A DNA stretch of 64,000 bases from Bradyrhizobium glycinis (lineage in GTDB: Bacteria > Pseudomonadota > Alphaproteobacteria > Rhizobiales > Xanthobacteraceae): contig NZ_JACCHQ010000016.1 in assembly GCF_016031655.1 (NCBI RefSeq), positions 1 to 64,000 on the forward strand. The letters are read 5' to 3'. Under the pieces are notes generated by a model that was given only the letters and a program-made list of their open reading frames with translations, did no database searches and had not been told where the DNA came from. The position numbers and the translations under genes were made by a program. The first letter of the stretch is position 1. The number at the start of each line of letters is the position of its first letter. Positions 17,582 through 26,572 of the stretch are shown one piece after another.

Positions 17582-18457
17582 TCACGCCCGCAGGATGCGC
17601 CCGGCCACCGCGTCGAGCTTCTTCAGGAGCTCGGGATCGCGCGCCTCGGGCGCCGTGATCAGCGCGCTGTCGAGCGCACGGTCCGAACCGATCGGGCACG
17701 GCTCGTGCTCACGCGGAAAATCCTTGGCCAGCCGCGCCACCAGCGCCTTCGCCTTGTCGGCGTTCGAATTCAGCACGCGGATGATGTCCTGCACCGTGAC
17801 CGCATCGTGGTCGGGATGCCAGCAGTCGAAATCCGTCACCATCGCGACGGTGGCGTAGCAGATCTCCGCCTCACGCGCGAGTTTCGCTTCGGGCATGTTG
17901 GTCATGCCGATCACGGAATAGCCCAGCGTCTTGTAGGTCATGCTTTCCGCGTAAGTGGAGAATTGCGGTCCTTCCATGCAGACATAGGTGCCGCCGCGCG
18001 CGATCGCGATGCCTTCCGCTTCCGCGGCGGCCGCCAGATGGATGCGCAGCCGCGGCGAGACCGGGTGCGCCATCGACACATGCGCGACGCAGCCCCGGCC
18101 GAAGAACGAGCTCTCGCGCTTGTGGGTGCGGTCGACGAATTGGTCGACGAGAACGAAGGTGCTCGGCGGCAGTTCCTCCTTGAAGGAGCCGCAGGCCGAG
18201 AGCGAGATCAGGTCGGTGACGCCGGCGCGCTTCAGCACGTCGATATTGGCGCGATAATTGATGTCGGAGGGGGACAGCCGATGCCCCTTGTCATGCCGCG
18301 GCAGGAACACGACCGGCAGGCCAGCGATGGAGCCGCGCCGCAAGGGCGCGGACGGCTCGCCCCAGGGGCTCTCGATCACCTCTTCGCGCGCACCCTCGAG
18401 GCCGGGCAGGTCATAGATGCCCGAGCCGCCGATGATGCCCAATACCGCCTGCGCCAT
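17582..18457 (-). CDS. mtnP: S-methyl-5'-thioadenosine phosphorylase
   Basis: Phosphorolyses methylthioadenosine, a by-product of polyamine or acyl-homoserine-lactone synthesis, to adenine and methylthioribose-1-phosphate. The protein is 291 residues. It has 'LGIIGGSGIYDLPGL' at the N-terminus, the phosphate-site 'RHDKGHRLSP' near 56-65 and the nucleoside-site 'MEGPQFSTYAES' near 160-171, all typical of PNP/MTAP family II enzymes. ATG 18457 is preceded by GGTGGAG. It is the first gene of mtnPA. Confidence 0.93.
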   Translation of the reverse strand: MAQAVLGIIGGSGIYDLPGLEGAREEVIESPWGEPSAPLRRGSIAGLPVVFLPRHDKGHRLSPSDINYRANIDVLKRAGVTDLISLSACGSFKEELPPSTFVLVDQFVDRTHKRESSFFGRGCVAHVSMAHPVSPRLRIHLAAAAEAEGIAIARGGTYVCMEGPQFSTYAESMTYKTLGYSVIGMTNMPEAKLAREAEICYATVAMVTDFDCWHPDHDAVTVQDIIRVLNSNADKAKALVARLAKDFPREHEPCPIGSDRALDSALITAPEARDPELLKKLDAVAGRILRA

Positions 18458-18548
18458 GCCTGCTCCACCCTGTCCGCCAATGTGACATGGTTAAGCTATG
18501 CCAGTTTTGCGGCGGATTTGGAACGGGGTGGGGAGATGCGCCCCCTGG

Positions 18549-18821
18549 TTAAGCCGCGGTCGCCGGCTGCAGCTGGGTCGCCACCATGCGCTCCAGCGTC
18601 TCGACGGACTGGAAATTCTCCGGCGTGATCTCGGACTGCGGGATGGTGAAGTCGAATTCGGCCTCAACGCCGAGCATGAGATTCACCATGTCCATCGAGG
18701 TCAGGCCGATATCGACGAGCTTGGCCGAGGGCGTAACGTCTGCGGGAAGCGAATTCTGTTCGAGGATGCCCTTCACCAGCTTGATGATGCGATTGCGCAA
18801 ATCGGTATCGAAGGCCTGCAT
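18549..18821 (-). CDS. Stand-alone acyl/aminoacyl carrier protein
   Basis: A 90-residue acidic carrier protein with the phosphopantetheine serine (Ser42) in 'DIGLTSMDMVNLM'. It differs from the fatty-acid ACP, whose motif is DSLD. ATG 18821 is used rather than an upstream TTG at 18827. It is divergent from the flavoprotein and amino acid:CP ligase genes about 360 bases away. In B. japonicum, dedicated carrier proteins encoded next to these ligases are the acceptors of the activated amino acid, so this is the likely partner. The product made on it is unknown. Confidence 0.9.
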   Translation of the reverse strand: MQAFDTDLRNRIIKLVKGILEQNSLPADVTPSAKLVDIGLTSMDMVNLMLGVEAEFDFTIPQSEITPENFQSVETLERMVATQLQPATAA

Positions 18822-19178
18822 CGGCAAATTCCCATCTGTCTATCGGGTCGGACCGGACTGCCGGCTACGATGGGTGCGGGCTGCCGGTCCTGCAATGGGC
18901 GGCACCAATACTTCGCGTTTCTTAGTAAACGATGACTCGGATTGTCGAAAAATCCAGGCTTCTTCCAGAGTCCTAACGCGATGGGAGAAAATCCGGTGAT
19001 GCGAACAACCGAGCCTTAACTGTTCGTTCGGAATCGGGTTTTGTTTACCCTCTATTTCATCGACGAATTTGAATTAAATCCGTAGCCTCGTCTCACAAGC
19101 AAAGATCGCCGGAGGATCGCTTCAGCGGCATCGCGAATGATGCCGGCGATCTCGAACGGCAAACGGAGGCGGACGAGT
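18822..19178. other. Divergent regulatory region of the aminoacyl-carrier cluster
   Basis: There is no credible gene in these 357 bases. The stretch at about 18930-19085 is AT-richer than its surroundings, as expected for promoters firing both ways (carrier protein to the left, flavoprotein to the right). I see no clear RpoN site or strong palindrome. GGAGG at 19165-19169 is the ribosome-binding site of the flavoprotein gene. Confidence 0.5.
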
Positions 19179-20396
19179 ATGAACGTGCGTGAAGCAGTCC
19201 TCACTGGCGACGAAATGCAGACGAGCTTTCTCGAGCAGGGTCCCTCCCTGATCGAGCGCGCCGCCCGGACCGCCGCAGCGGCCGCGGCCGACGCAGACGG
19301 GGTCGATCGCGACGCCCGCTTCCCGCACAAGGCCTTCGACGTCGCGCGTGATCAGAAGCTGCTCGGCGTGATGGTTCCGGTCGAGTTCGGCGGCTTCGGC
19401 GCCTCGATCCACGACGTCACCGACATCTGCTACACACTCGGACGCGCCTGCGCATCCACGGCGATGATCTACGCGATGCACCAGACCAAGGTCGCCTGCG
19501 TCATCAGGCACGGCCATGGCATCCCCTGGATGGAGACCATGATGCGCCGGGTCGCCCGCGACCAGTGGCTGCTCGCCTCCTCCACCACCGAAGGCCAGAA
19601 CGGCGGCAACATCCGCGCCAGCGCCGCTGCGGTCGACCATGCCGGCGATACCGTCTCGCTGGTGCGCGACGCCACCGTGATCTCCTACGGTGCCGAAGCC
19701 GATGGCCTCGTCACCATCGCCCGCCGCGCCACCGACGCCGCCGCCTCCGACCAGGTGCTGCTGGCGCTCGCCAAGGACGATTATTCGCTGAAGCGGACGC
19801 TGGGCTGGGAAACGCTCGGCATGCGCGGCACCTGCTCGACCGGGTTCGAGCTGAAGGTCGACTGCCCCGCCGACCGCGTCTTCCCGGAATCCTATGACAA
19901 GATCCACGCCCAGACCATGACGCCGTTCGCGCATCTGTGCTGGTCGTCGGCCTGGGCCGGCATCGCCGCTGCGGCGGTGACGCGCGCACAGGGCTTCATC
20001 CGAAAGGCGGCCCGCGCGTCCGGCGGACAGATGCCCCCGGCCGCGGCGCACTTCACCGCCGCCAAGATGTCGCTGGCCAAGCTGCGGGCGCTGATCGCCG
20101 CCAATATCGACGCTTTCGCCCGCGTCGAGCATGACGAGCGTGCGCTGACCTCGCTCGACTTCCAGTCCTCGATCACGCTTTTGAAGGTGCAGGCCTCCGA
20201 GCTCGCGGTCGAGACCGTGATGCACGCGATGCGCACCGCGGGCCTTGCCGGTTACCGCAACGACGGCGAGTTCACCATGGGCCGCCACCTCCGCGACGTG
20301 CTGTCGTCGCCGATCATGATCAACAACGACCGGATCCTGGCCAATGCCGCGACATCGACATTGATGAGCGGGGTGCCGACGAGCCTTCGCGACTGA
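19179..20396 (+). CDS. Acyl-CoA-dehydrogenase-like flavoprotein of the aminoacyl-carrier cluster
   Basis: A 405-residue protein with the acyl-CoA dehydrogenase fold: helical N-domain, a beta domain ('STTEGQNGGNIRAS' near 134-147, 'LGMRGTCSTGFEL' near 213-225) and a C-terminal helical domain ending 'GYRNDGEFTMGRHLRDVLS'. The usual catalytic glutamate of the 'YEGT' segment is absent; the aligned stretch reads 'PIMINND'. The alternative Glu site of isovaleryl-CoA dehydrogenases is also not obvious. ATG 19179 has GGAGG nine bases upstream. The ligase gene follows 56 bases later. It may oxidise an aminoacyl group held on the carrier protein, as related enzymes do with prolyl-carriers, but this is inference. 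Confidence 0.85.
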   Translation: MNVREAVLTGDEMQTSFLEQGPSLIERAARTAAAAAADADGVDRDARFPHKAFDVARDQKLLGVMVPVEFGGFGASIHDVTDICYTLGRACASTAMIYAMHQTKVACVIRHGHGIPWMETMMRRVARDQWLLASSTTEGQNGGNIRASAAAVDHAGDTVSLVRDATVISYGAEADGLVTIARRATDAAASDQVLLALAKDDYSLKRTLGWETLGMRGTCSTGFELKVDCPADRVFPESYDKIHAQTMTPFAHLCWSSAWAGIAAAAVTRAQGFIRKAARASGGQMPPAAAHFTAAKMSLAKLRALIAANIDAFARVEHDERALTSLDFQSSITLLKVQASELAVETVMHAMRTAGLAGYRNDGEFTMGRHLRDVLSSPIMINNDRILANAATSTLMSGVPTSLRD

Positions 20397-20452
20397 CGTG
20401 CCTCCGCGACCGCTTCAACAAGAACAATTTTGAGATAGCAGGACATCGAACC

Positions 20453-21433
20453 ATGAATATTGCCGTCCTTCCCAATTCGCCCGCCACCGCGCCGCAGACG
20501 ATCGATCCGCTCGATCATCTCGCTGACAAGCTGTTCCACCGCATGGGCGCCGATGGTGTCTATGCCCGCACCGCACTCTATGAGGGCATCGTCGAGAAGC
20601 TCGCCGCGCTGATCACCGGTCATCGCGAGGCTGGCACCGAGGTGATGCGCTTCCCGCCGGTGATGAGCCGCTCGCAGCTGGAGAAGTCCGGCTATCTCAA
20701 GAGCTTTCCGAACCTGCTTGGCTGCGTCTGCGGTCTGCACGGCACCGAACGCGAGATCAACGCGGCGGTGAGCCGCTTCGATGCCGGCGGCGACTGGACC
20801 TCTTCGCTGTCGCCGGCCGATCTCGTGCTGTCGCCGGCCGCCTGCTATCCGGTCTATCCGATCGCGGCGAGCCGCGGCCAATTGCCGAAGGGCGGCCTGC
20901 GCTTCGACGTTGCCGCGGATTGCTTCCGCCGCGAGCCCTCGAAGCATCTCGACCGGCTGCAATCGTTCCGGATGCGCGAATATGTCTGCATCGGCAGCCC
21001 CGACGACGTCGCCGATTTCCGCGAGCGCTGGATGGTGCGCGCGCAGAAGATCGCGACCGACCTCGGCCTCACCTTCCGCGTCGACTATGCCAGCGATCCG
21101 TTCTTCGGCCGCGTTGGCCAGATGAAGGCGGTGAGCCAGAAGCAGCAGCAGCTCAAGTTCGAGCTCCTCATCCCGCTGCGCTCGGAAGAGCAGCCGACGG
21201 CGTGCATGAGCTTCAACTATCATCGCGAGCATTTCGGCACGACCTGGGGAATCCAGGATGCCAACGGCGAGCCGGCGCATACCGGCTGCGTGGCCTTCGG
21301 CATGGACCGTCTGGCGGTAGCCATGTTCCACACCCACGGCACCGATCTGTCCGCCTGGCCAGCCAGGGTGCGGGACGTCCTGAGCCTGCAGCCGCCTGTC
21401 GCGGCCGAGGCCCATGGCGAAGGCTGGCGCTGA
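20453..21433 (+). CDS. Amino acid:[carrier protein] ligase (atypical SerRS-like, glycine-type)
   Basis: A class II aminoacyl-tRNA-synthetase-like enzyme that lacks a tRNA-binding domain, activates an amino acid with ATP and loads it onto the phosphopantetheine of a carrier protein. The length of 326 residues and the zinc ligands Cys131 ('AACYPVYP'), Glu176 ('RMREYV') and Cys279 ('HTGCVAFGMDRL') coincide with the characterised B. japonicum glycine:CP ligase. Motif 2 is 'FRREPSKHLDRLQSFRMRE' near 158-176 and motif 3 is 'GCVAFGMDRLAVAMF' near 278-292. Glycine is the best guess for the substrate. It overlaps or abuts the GNAT-like gene downstream. Its carrier-protein partner is encoded divergently at 18549-18821. 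Confidence 0.93.
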   Translation: MNIAVLPNSPATAPQTIDPLDHLADKLFHRMGADGVYARTALYEGIVEKLAALITGHREAGTEVMRFPPVMSRSQLEKSGYLKSFPNLLGCVCGLHGTEREINAAVSRFDAGGDWTSSLSPADLVLSPAACYPVYPIAASRGQLPKGGLRFDVAADCFRREPSKHLDRLQSFRMREYVCIGSPDDVADFRERWMVRAQKIATDLGLTFRVDYASDPFFGRVGQMKAVSQKQQQLKFELLIPLRSEEQPTACMSFNYHREHFGTTWGIQDANGEPAHTGCVAFGMDRLAVAMFHTHGTDLSAWPARVRDVLSLQPPVAAEAHGEGWR

Positions 21434-21474
21434 CACAACTCACGAGGCCGGCCATTTCCACGGGCAAGACGAGC

Positions 21475-22350
21475 GTGATCCATACCAAGGTCCGATGCCG
21501 CGAGATCACCGAGTCCGACGTCGACAAGATCGCGGACTTGCTGACGCGCGGCTTCGTCGGCCGTTCACGCGACTACTGGATCCAGGGCCTGCGCCGCCAG
21601 GCCTTCCGGACCGTGCCGGAGGGCTATCCGCGCTTCGGCTACATGCTTGACGACGACGGCACGCCGGTCGGCGTGCTGCTCTTGATCTACACCGCACGCA
21701 AGGAGGGCGAAGAGACCGCCATCCGGTGCAATCTGTCGAGCTGGTATGTCGACCCGCCCTACCGCAACTACGCTCCGCTGCTGACCAAGATCGCCCAGCG
21801 GCACAAGCACGTCACCTATTTCAACATCAGCCCGGCGCCGTGGACCTGGCCGATCATCGAGACGCAGGGTTTTCAGGCCTATTGCCGCGGCATATTCTTC
21901 TCGGTCCCGGCGCTGGCGCGCGTGCCGCGCTGGAGCGAGATCGAGGTCATTCCGCCGCACGCCAAGGAGATCAAGGGGCTTTCCGAGGCGGAGACCGAGC
22001 TGCTGACGCGACATGCGCGCTACAATTGCCTCAGCCTCGTCTGCCGCACGCCGCAGGGAACGTTCCCCTTCATCCTGCAACCGGTGCGCATCCGCCGTGG
22101 ATTCATCGCACCGCCCGCCATGAAGCTGATCTATTGCCGGAGTGCCGCAGACTATGCCGAATGCGCCGGCCGCATCGGACGGCTGCTGCTGCGGCTCGGC
22201 AAGATCGCGGTGGCGGTCGATGCCAATGGTCCGATTCCCGGCCTCTTCGGCATCTACACCGAGCGGCGCGGCCGGAAATATTTCAGGGGCCCGCACCAGC
22301 CACAGCTCGGCGATCTCACCGATACGGAGCTCGTGCTGTACGGGCCGTAG
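21475..22350 (+). CDS. GNAT-like acyltransferase of the aminoacyl-carrier cluster
   Basis: A 291-residue cytosolic protein with an N-terminal GNAT-like half ('REITESDVDKIADLLTRGF' near 9-27, 'GYMLDDDGTPVGVLLL', 'SSWYVDPPYRNYAPLL' near 84-99). The canonical acetyl-CoA loop R-x-x-G-x-G/A is degenerate (RNYAPL). A C-terminal half of about 120 residues repeats some of that pattern ('IYCRSAADYAECAG', 'GKIAVAVDANGPIPGLFGIYTE'). GTG 21475 is the probable start; the frame is open upstream across the ligase gene by chance. The gene follows the ligase directly. It might use the loaded carrier protein, rather than acetyl-CoA, as acyl donor (inference). Confidence 0.75.
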   Translation: MIHTKVRCREITESDVDKIADLLTRGFVGRSRDYWIQGLRRQAFRTVPEGYPRFGYMLDDDGTPVGVLLLIYTARKEGEETAIRCNLSSWYVDPPYRNYAPLLTKIAQRHKHVTYFNISPAPWTWPIIETQGFQAYCRGIFFSVPALARVPRWSEIEVIPPHAKEIKGLSEAETELLTRHARYNCLSLVCRTPQGTFPFILQPVRIRRGFIAPPAMKLIYCRSAADYAECAGRIGRLLLRLGKIAVAVDANGPIPGLFGIYTERRGRKYFRGPHQPQLGDLTDTELVLYGP

Positions 22351-22508
22351 TTGGAGCCACAGCCAACAATCCAGCACCGTCATCTTCGTCATCGCCGGTC
22401 ACCCTCCGTAAACTAACGCGCTTAAGGGAATTTTCCGGCCTCTTCGCTAGCCTCGGCGGCTGAATTAGGTTGCATTCAGTCTATCGCCTGCCGAGGCCTT
22501 GCCGACCC

Positions 22509-25376
22509 ATGACGTCGACCCGCGACAGCGAGCTTGGTACAGGCCGTGAGCAGAGCCCAGGCGCCCTGGTCGCGCTGAGCCAGCTTGCGCTCGACCACAT
22601 GGAGCAGGGCGTCTGCGTCTACGATGCCGACAACCGGATCGTGCTGGCGAACCAGCGCTACCTCACGCTGTTCGACATGTCGGCCGACATCGTGCGGGTC
22701 GGCACCAGCTACCGGGAGGTGCTCGCGCACAGTGCAAGCCGCGGCAACTTTCCGCAAGACCAGCTCGACGCGTTGTATTCGACGCGAATGGCACAGATCG
22801 CCGCGGGCAAGCCGTTCCGCACCGAGCAATTGCTGGCGAGCGGCCTCGTCATGTCGCTCGAGCTGAAGCCGCTCCCCGGCGGCGGCTGGATGACGATCTG
22901 CGACGACGTCACCCGCCTCGCCCGGCTCGAAGCGGAAGTGCGCGTTCAGACCGAGCGCAGCCAGCACGCGCTCGCCAACATGTCGCACGGTTTGATCATG
23001 TACAACGTCGACAGCCGTGTCGTCGTCTGCAACGAACGGTTCCTGAAGCTTTATAACCTCGATCCTGACATCGTGAAGCCTGGCATCGCGCATTCCACGG
23101 TGATCGAGCACTGGATGTCGCGCGGCAACCTGCCGGGCATGTCGGGTGACGAATTCTACCAGAGCCGGCTGGAGGATGTGCGCAGCAGGAAGCCGAAGAC
23201 GCTGCTGGTGATGCGCTACGACGGACGGATGGTGCAGGCGGTCTCCCGCTTCCTGCCCGACGGCGGCTGGGTGACGGTGCACGAGGACGTCACGGAGCGG
23301 CTGCAATACGAGGAAACGCTGCGGCAGCAGAATTTCATGCTCGATGCGGCGCTGGAAAACATGGCGCACGGGCTCGCCTTCTATGACGGCGACATGCGGC
23401 TTCGGATCTGCAACACCACCTACCGCAAGATCTACCTGTTGTCGCCGGAGGAGGCCCGGCCCGGCACCCATCTGGCCGAGCTGATCGAGCGATCGATGGC
23501 GAACGGCGCGTTCAACTCGGAGTACAGCCCGCAGCAGATCCTCGAAGCCGCCCGCGCCCGGATCGCGAGCCGTGACTCCTCGCCGATGCGCCGGCGCATG
23601 TCGAACGACACCGTGATCTCGGTGCGCTATTGCGCGCTGGCCGAGGGCGGCTTCGTCGCCACCTATGAGGACATCACCGAGCGCGAGCGTGCGATCGAGG
23701 AGCTGAGCGAGCAGTACCGCCGGTTCGATGCGGCCCTGAACAACATGAGTCAGGGCCTGTGCATGCTCGACGCGAGCCTGCGCGTGATCGTCTGCAACCG
23801 CCGCTACATCGAGATGTATGGATTGTCGCCGGAGATCGTGAAGCCAGGCGTCTCGATGCGGGAGATCATGGAGCACAGCTGCGCGCTCGGCATCCATCCG
23901 AACATGACCGGCGCCAAGCTCTATGCCGACTACGTCGAGAGGCTGCGCGAGGGCGAGCACACGCTGCACCGCCATTTGAACGACGGCCGCATCATCAAGC
24001 TCAATCACAAGCGCATGGAGCACGGCGGCTGGGTCGTGACCTATGAGGACGTTACCGAGCGCCACAAGGCCCAGGCACGCGTCGCGCACATGGCGCGGCA
24101 CGATTCGCTGACCGACCTGCCCAACCGCACGCTGTTCCGCGAGAAGATGGGCGAGGGATTGAACCAGGTCGCGATCGCCGGCGGCGCCATGGCGGTGCTC
24201 TGTTTCGACCTCGACAATTTCAAGACCGTCAACGACCGCCTCGGCCACGCTGCCGGCGACCGCCTGCTGCGCTGGGTCGCGGCGCGCCTCAAGGAGAATG
24301 TCGGCGAGCACGATACCGTCGCGCGGCTTGGCGGCGACGAGTTCGCCGTTCTCCAGCGCGGGCCGCAGCCACAATCGGCCGAGGAGCTCGCCCGCCGCCT
24401 GGTCGACATCATCGGTCATCCGCCGCCGCTGGAAAGCCAGTCGATCCATGTCGGCGTCTCGGTCGGCATCGCGATCGCGCCCGACCACGGGCTCGATGCC
24501 GATGAGCTGATGAAATGCGCCGACCTCGCGCTGTACAAGGCCAAGGCCAAGGGGCGCGGCGCCTATCAGCTGTTCGAGCCCGAGATGGAGGAACAGGCGC
24601 GCAGCCGGCACGCGCTGGAGCAGGACCTAGTCGGCGCGCTGGAAGGGCGTGAATTCCACCTCGTGTTTCAGCCGCAGATGCGGCTCGATTCCTCCGAGCT
24701 CACCGGCTTCGAGGCATTGCTGCGCTGGAAGCATCCCTCGCGCGGCTTCGTCTCTCCGGCCGAGTTCATCCCGATTGCGGAGGAGAACGGGCTGATCGTT
24801 CCGATCGGCGAATGGGTGCTGCGCACGGCCTGCGCGGCCGCCGCGTCCTGGCCCGGCGTCACCGTCGCGGTGAACCTGTCTCCGGTGCAGTTCCGCTCCC
24901 GCGCCCTGGTGGCGATGGTCACGAGCGCGCTCGCGGAAGCCGGCCTACCGCCGCAGCGGCTCGAGCTCGAGGTCACCGAGACGGCGCTGCTCGACGACAG
25001 CAAGGCGACCATCGACATCCTGCACCAGCTCCGCGGGCTCGGGGTGCGCGTCAGCCTCGACGATTTCGGCGTGGGCTATTCCTCGCTGAGCTACCTGCGC
25101 AAGTTTCCGTTCGACCGCATCAAGATCGACCGCTCCTTCGTCGGAACGCTCGGCGAAAGCCCGGAGAGCGTTGCCATCGTCAGAACGATCGCGAGCCTCG
25201 GCTCCGTGCTCGGCGTCGAGACCACGGCGGAGGGCGTGGAAACCGAGGAGCAGCTCGACTTCGTCCGCGAATGCGGCTGCACCGCGGTCCAAGGCTATTA
25301 TTTCGGCAAGCCGTGTCTCGCCTCGGACGTCGGCCGCACCATCGAGACGCTGAACATGGTCCGGCGCGTGGCCTGA
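22509..25376 (+). CDS. Four-PAS diguanylate cyclase/phosphodiesterase
   Basis: A 955-residue cytosolic c-di-GMP enzyme. Four PAS domains of about 127 residues follow each other near residues 25, 154, 281 and 409, each opening with a variant of 'L-x-N-M-x-x-G-L' and sharing 'VxCNxRxxxxYxLxPxxxxPG'. The GGDEF domain keeps 'RLGGDEF' near 605-611, so cyclase activity is possible, and the EAL domain keeps 'GFEALLRW' near 733-740, with 'DDFGVGYSSL' and 'KIDRSFV'. No membrane span or signal peptide is visible. ATG 22509 is taken; a TTG at 22470 would add 13 residues. It is separate from the tctC gene that follows. Confidence 0.93.
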   Translation: MTSTRDSELGTGREQSPGALVALSQLALDHMEQGVCVYDADNRIVLANQRYLTLFDMSADIVRVGTSYREVLAHSASRGNFPQDQLDALYSTRMAQIAAGKPFRTEQLLASGLVMSLELKPLPGGGWMTICDDVTRLARLEAEVRVQTERSQHALANMSHGLIMYNVDSRVVVCNERFLKLYNLDPDIVKPGIAHSTVIEHWMSRGNLPGMSGDEFYQSRLEDVRSRKPKTLLVMRYDGRMVQAVSRFLPDGGWVTVHEDVTERLQYEETLRQQNFMLDAALENMAHGLAFYDGDMRLRICNTTYRKIYLLSPEEARPGTHLAELIERSMANGAFNSEYSPQQILEAARARIASRDSSPMRRRMSNDTVISVRYCALAEGGFVATYEDITERERAIEELSEQYRRFDAALNNMSQGLCMLDASLRVIVCNRRYIEMYGLSPEIVKPGVSMREIMEHSCALGIHPNMTGAKLYADYVERLREGEHTLHRHLNDGRIIKLNHKRMEHGGWVVTYEDVTERHKAQARVAHMARHDSLTDLPNRTLFREKMGEGLNQVAIAGGAMAVLCFDLDNFKTVNDRLGHAAGDRLLRWVAARLKENVGEHDTVARLGGDEFAVLQRGPQPQSAEELARRLVDIIGHPPPLESQSIHVGVSVGIAIAPDHGLDADELMKCADLALYKAKAKGRGAYQLFEPEMEEQARSRHALEQDLVGALEGREFHLVFQPQMRLDSSELTGFEALLRWKHPSRGFVSPAEFIPIAEENGLIVPIGEWVLRTACAAAASWPGVTVAVNLSPVQFRSRALVAMVTSALAEAGLPPQRLELEVTETALLDDSKATIDILHQLRGLGVRVSLDDFGVGYSSLSYLRKFPFDRIKIDRSFVGTLGESPESVAIVRTIASLGSVLGVETTAEGVETEEQLDFVRECGCTAVQGYYFGKPCLASDVGRTIETLNMVRRVA

Positions 25377-25579
25377 TCGCTTCGGCCGCTCAAATTCCGC
25401 CTCTCGGCACGCGACCAAACGACGAATTGTCGCATATGTCGGCTCTGTCCGCGTTAGCTGACCGACGGCCGCACAGCGATGTGCGCAATACGCTTTTCTT
25501 CTCCGTCAAATTCAGGAACAATCGCCTCACAAGAACGAGAGACGGCGCCCCCAGAGAGGCGCCGCGAGGGAGGCTTTGG

Positions 25580-26557
25580 ATGTCGGGATACGGGCTGAAG
25601 ACGATTGCATTTGCCGCGGTGCACGCCGTCATGGGCGCATTGCTCTCCACGGCCGTCAATGCGCAAGACTATCCGACGAAGCCGATCACGTTGATCGTGC
25701 CTTGGCCGGCCGGCGGCTCGACCGATATCTCGATGCGCGCGATCGCCGACAGCGCCTCGAAGGTGCTGGGCCAACCGATCGTGATCGACAACAAGGCCGG
25801 CGGCGGCGGCACGGTCGGGCCGGCGACGATGGCGGCGGCGGCGAAACCGGACGGCTATACCATCTCGCAGATCCCGATCACCGTGTTCCGCCTGCCGCTG
25901 ATGCAGGAGGTATCGTGGGATCCGGCAAAGGATTTCACCTATATCGTCCATCTCACCGGTTACACTTTCGGCGTGACGACCAGCGCGGAATCGCAGTTCA
26001 AGAGCTGGAAGGACGTGGTGGAGTTCGCAAAGGCGAATCCGGGCAAGGTGACCTATGCTACGCCCGGCGCCGGCACCTCGCTGCATATCGGCATGGAGCA
26101 GATCGCCGCGATGTCCGGCATCAAGCTGACGCAGGTCCCGTTCAAGGGCGGTGCGGAGACCAACGCCGCCGTGCTGGGGCAGCACACCATGCTGCAGGCT
26201 GATTCCACGGGATGGCGGCCGCTGGTCGACGCCGGCAAGCTGCGGCTCCTGATGGTGTGGACCGGCGCACGGTCGCCGAACTATCCCGACGTGCCGACGC
26301 TGAAGGAGCTCGGCTATCCCATGGTCTATGATTCCCCGTTCGGCATTGCAGGGCCGAAAGGGATGGATCCCAAGATCGTCGCCAAGCTGCACGATTCCTT
26401 CAAGAAGGCGATCGAGGATCCCGCGGTGATCGCCACGCTCGCCAAATACGACATGGTGCCGAACTACAAGAGCACCGAGGATTACAAGAAATTCGTCATC
26501 GAGGTCACGGAGTCCGAGCGCAAGGTGATCGAAACGCTCGGGCTTGCGAAGAAATAG
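25580..26557 (+). CDS. tctC: Tripartite tricarboxylate transporter substrate-binding protein (TctC/Bug)
   Basis: A periplasmic solute receptor of 325 residues. The signal peptide ends near residue 28 ('STAVNA-QDYP'). Mature features are the Bug-family 'YPTKPITLIVPWPAGGSTDI', 'VIDNKAGGGGTVG' and 'KPDGYTI'. Ligands of this family are usually small carboxylates; the one here is unknown. ATG 25580 follows AGGGAGG. It begins a tctCBA operon, but a repeat element of about 130 bases separates it from tctB. Confidence 0.93.
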   Translation: MSGYGLKTIAFAAVHAVMGALLSTAVNAQDYPTKPITLIVPWPAGGSTDISMRAIADSASKVLGQPIVIDNKAGGGGTVGPATMAAAAKPDGYTISQIPITVFRLPLMQEVSWDPAKDFTYIVHLTGYTFGVTTSAESQFKSWKDVVEFAKANPGKVTYATPGAGTSLHIGMEQIAAMSGIKLTQVPFKGGAETNAAVLGQHTMLQADSTGWRPLVDAGKLRLLMVWTGARSPNYPDVPTLKELGYPMVYDSPFGIAGPKGMDPKIVAKLHDSFKKAIEDPAVIATLAKYDMVPNYKSTEDYKKFVIEVTESERKVIETLGLAKK

Positions 26558-26572
26558 AGCCAAACCACCTGC

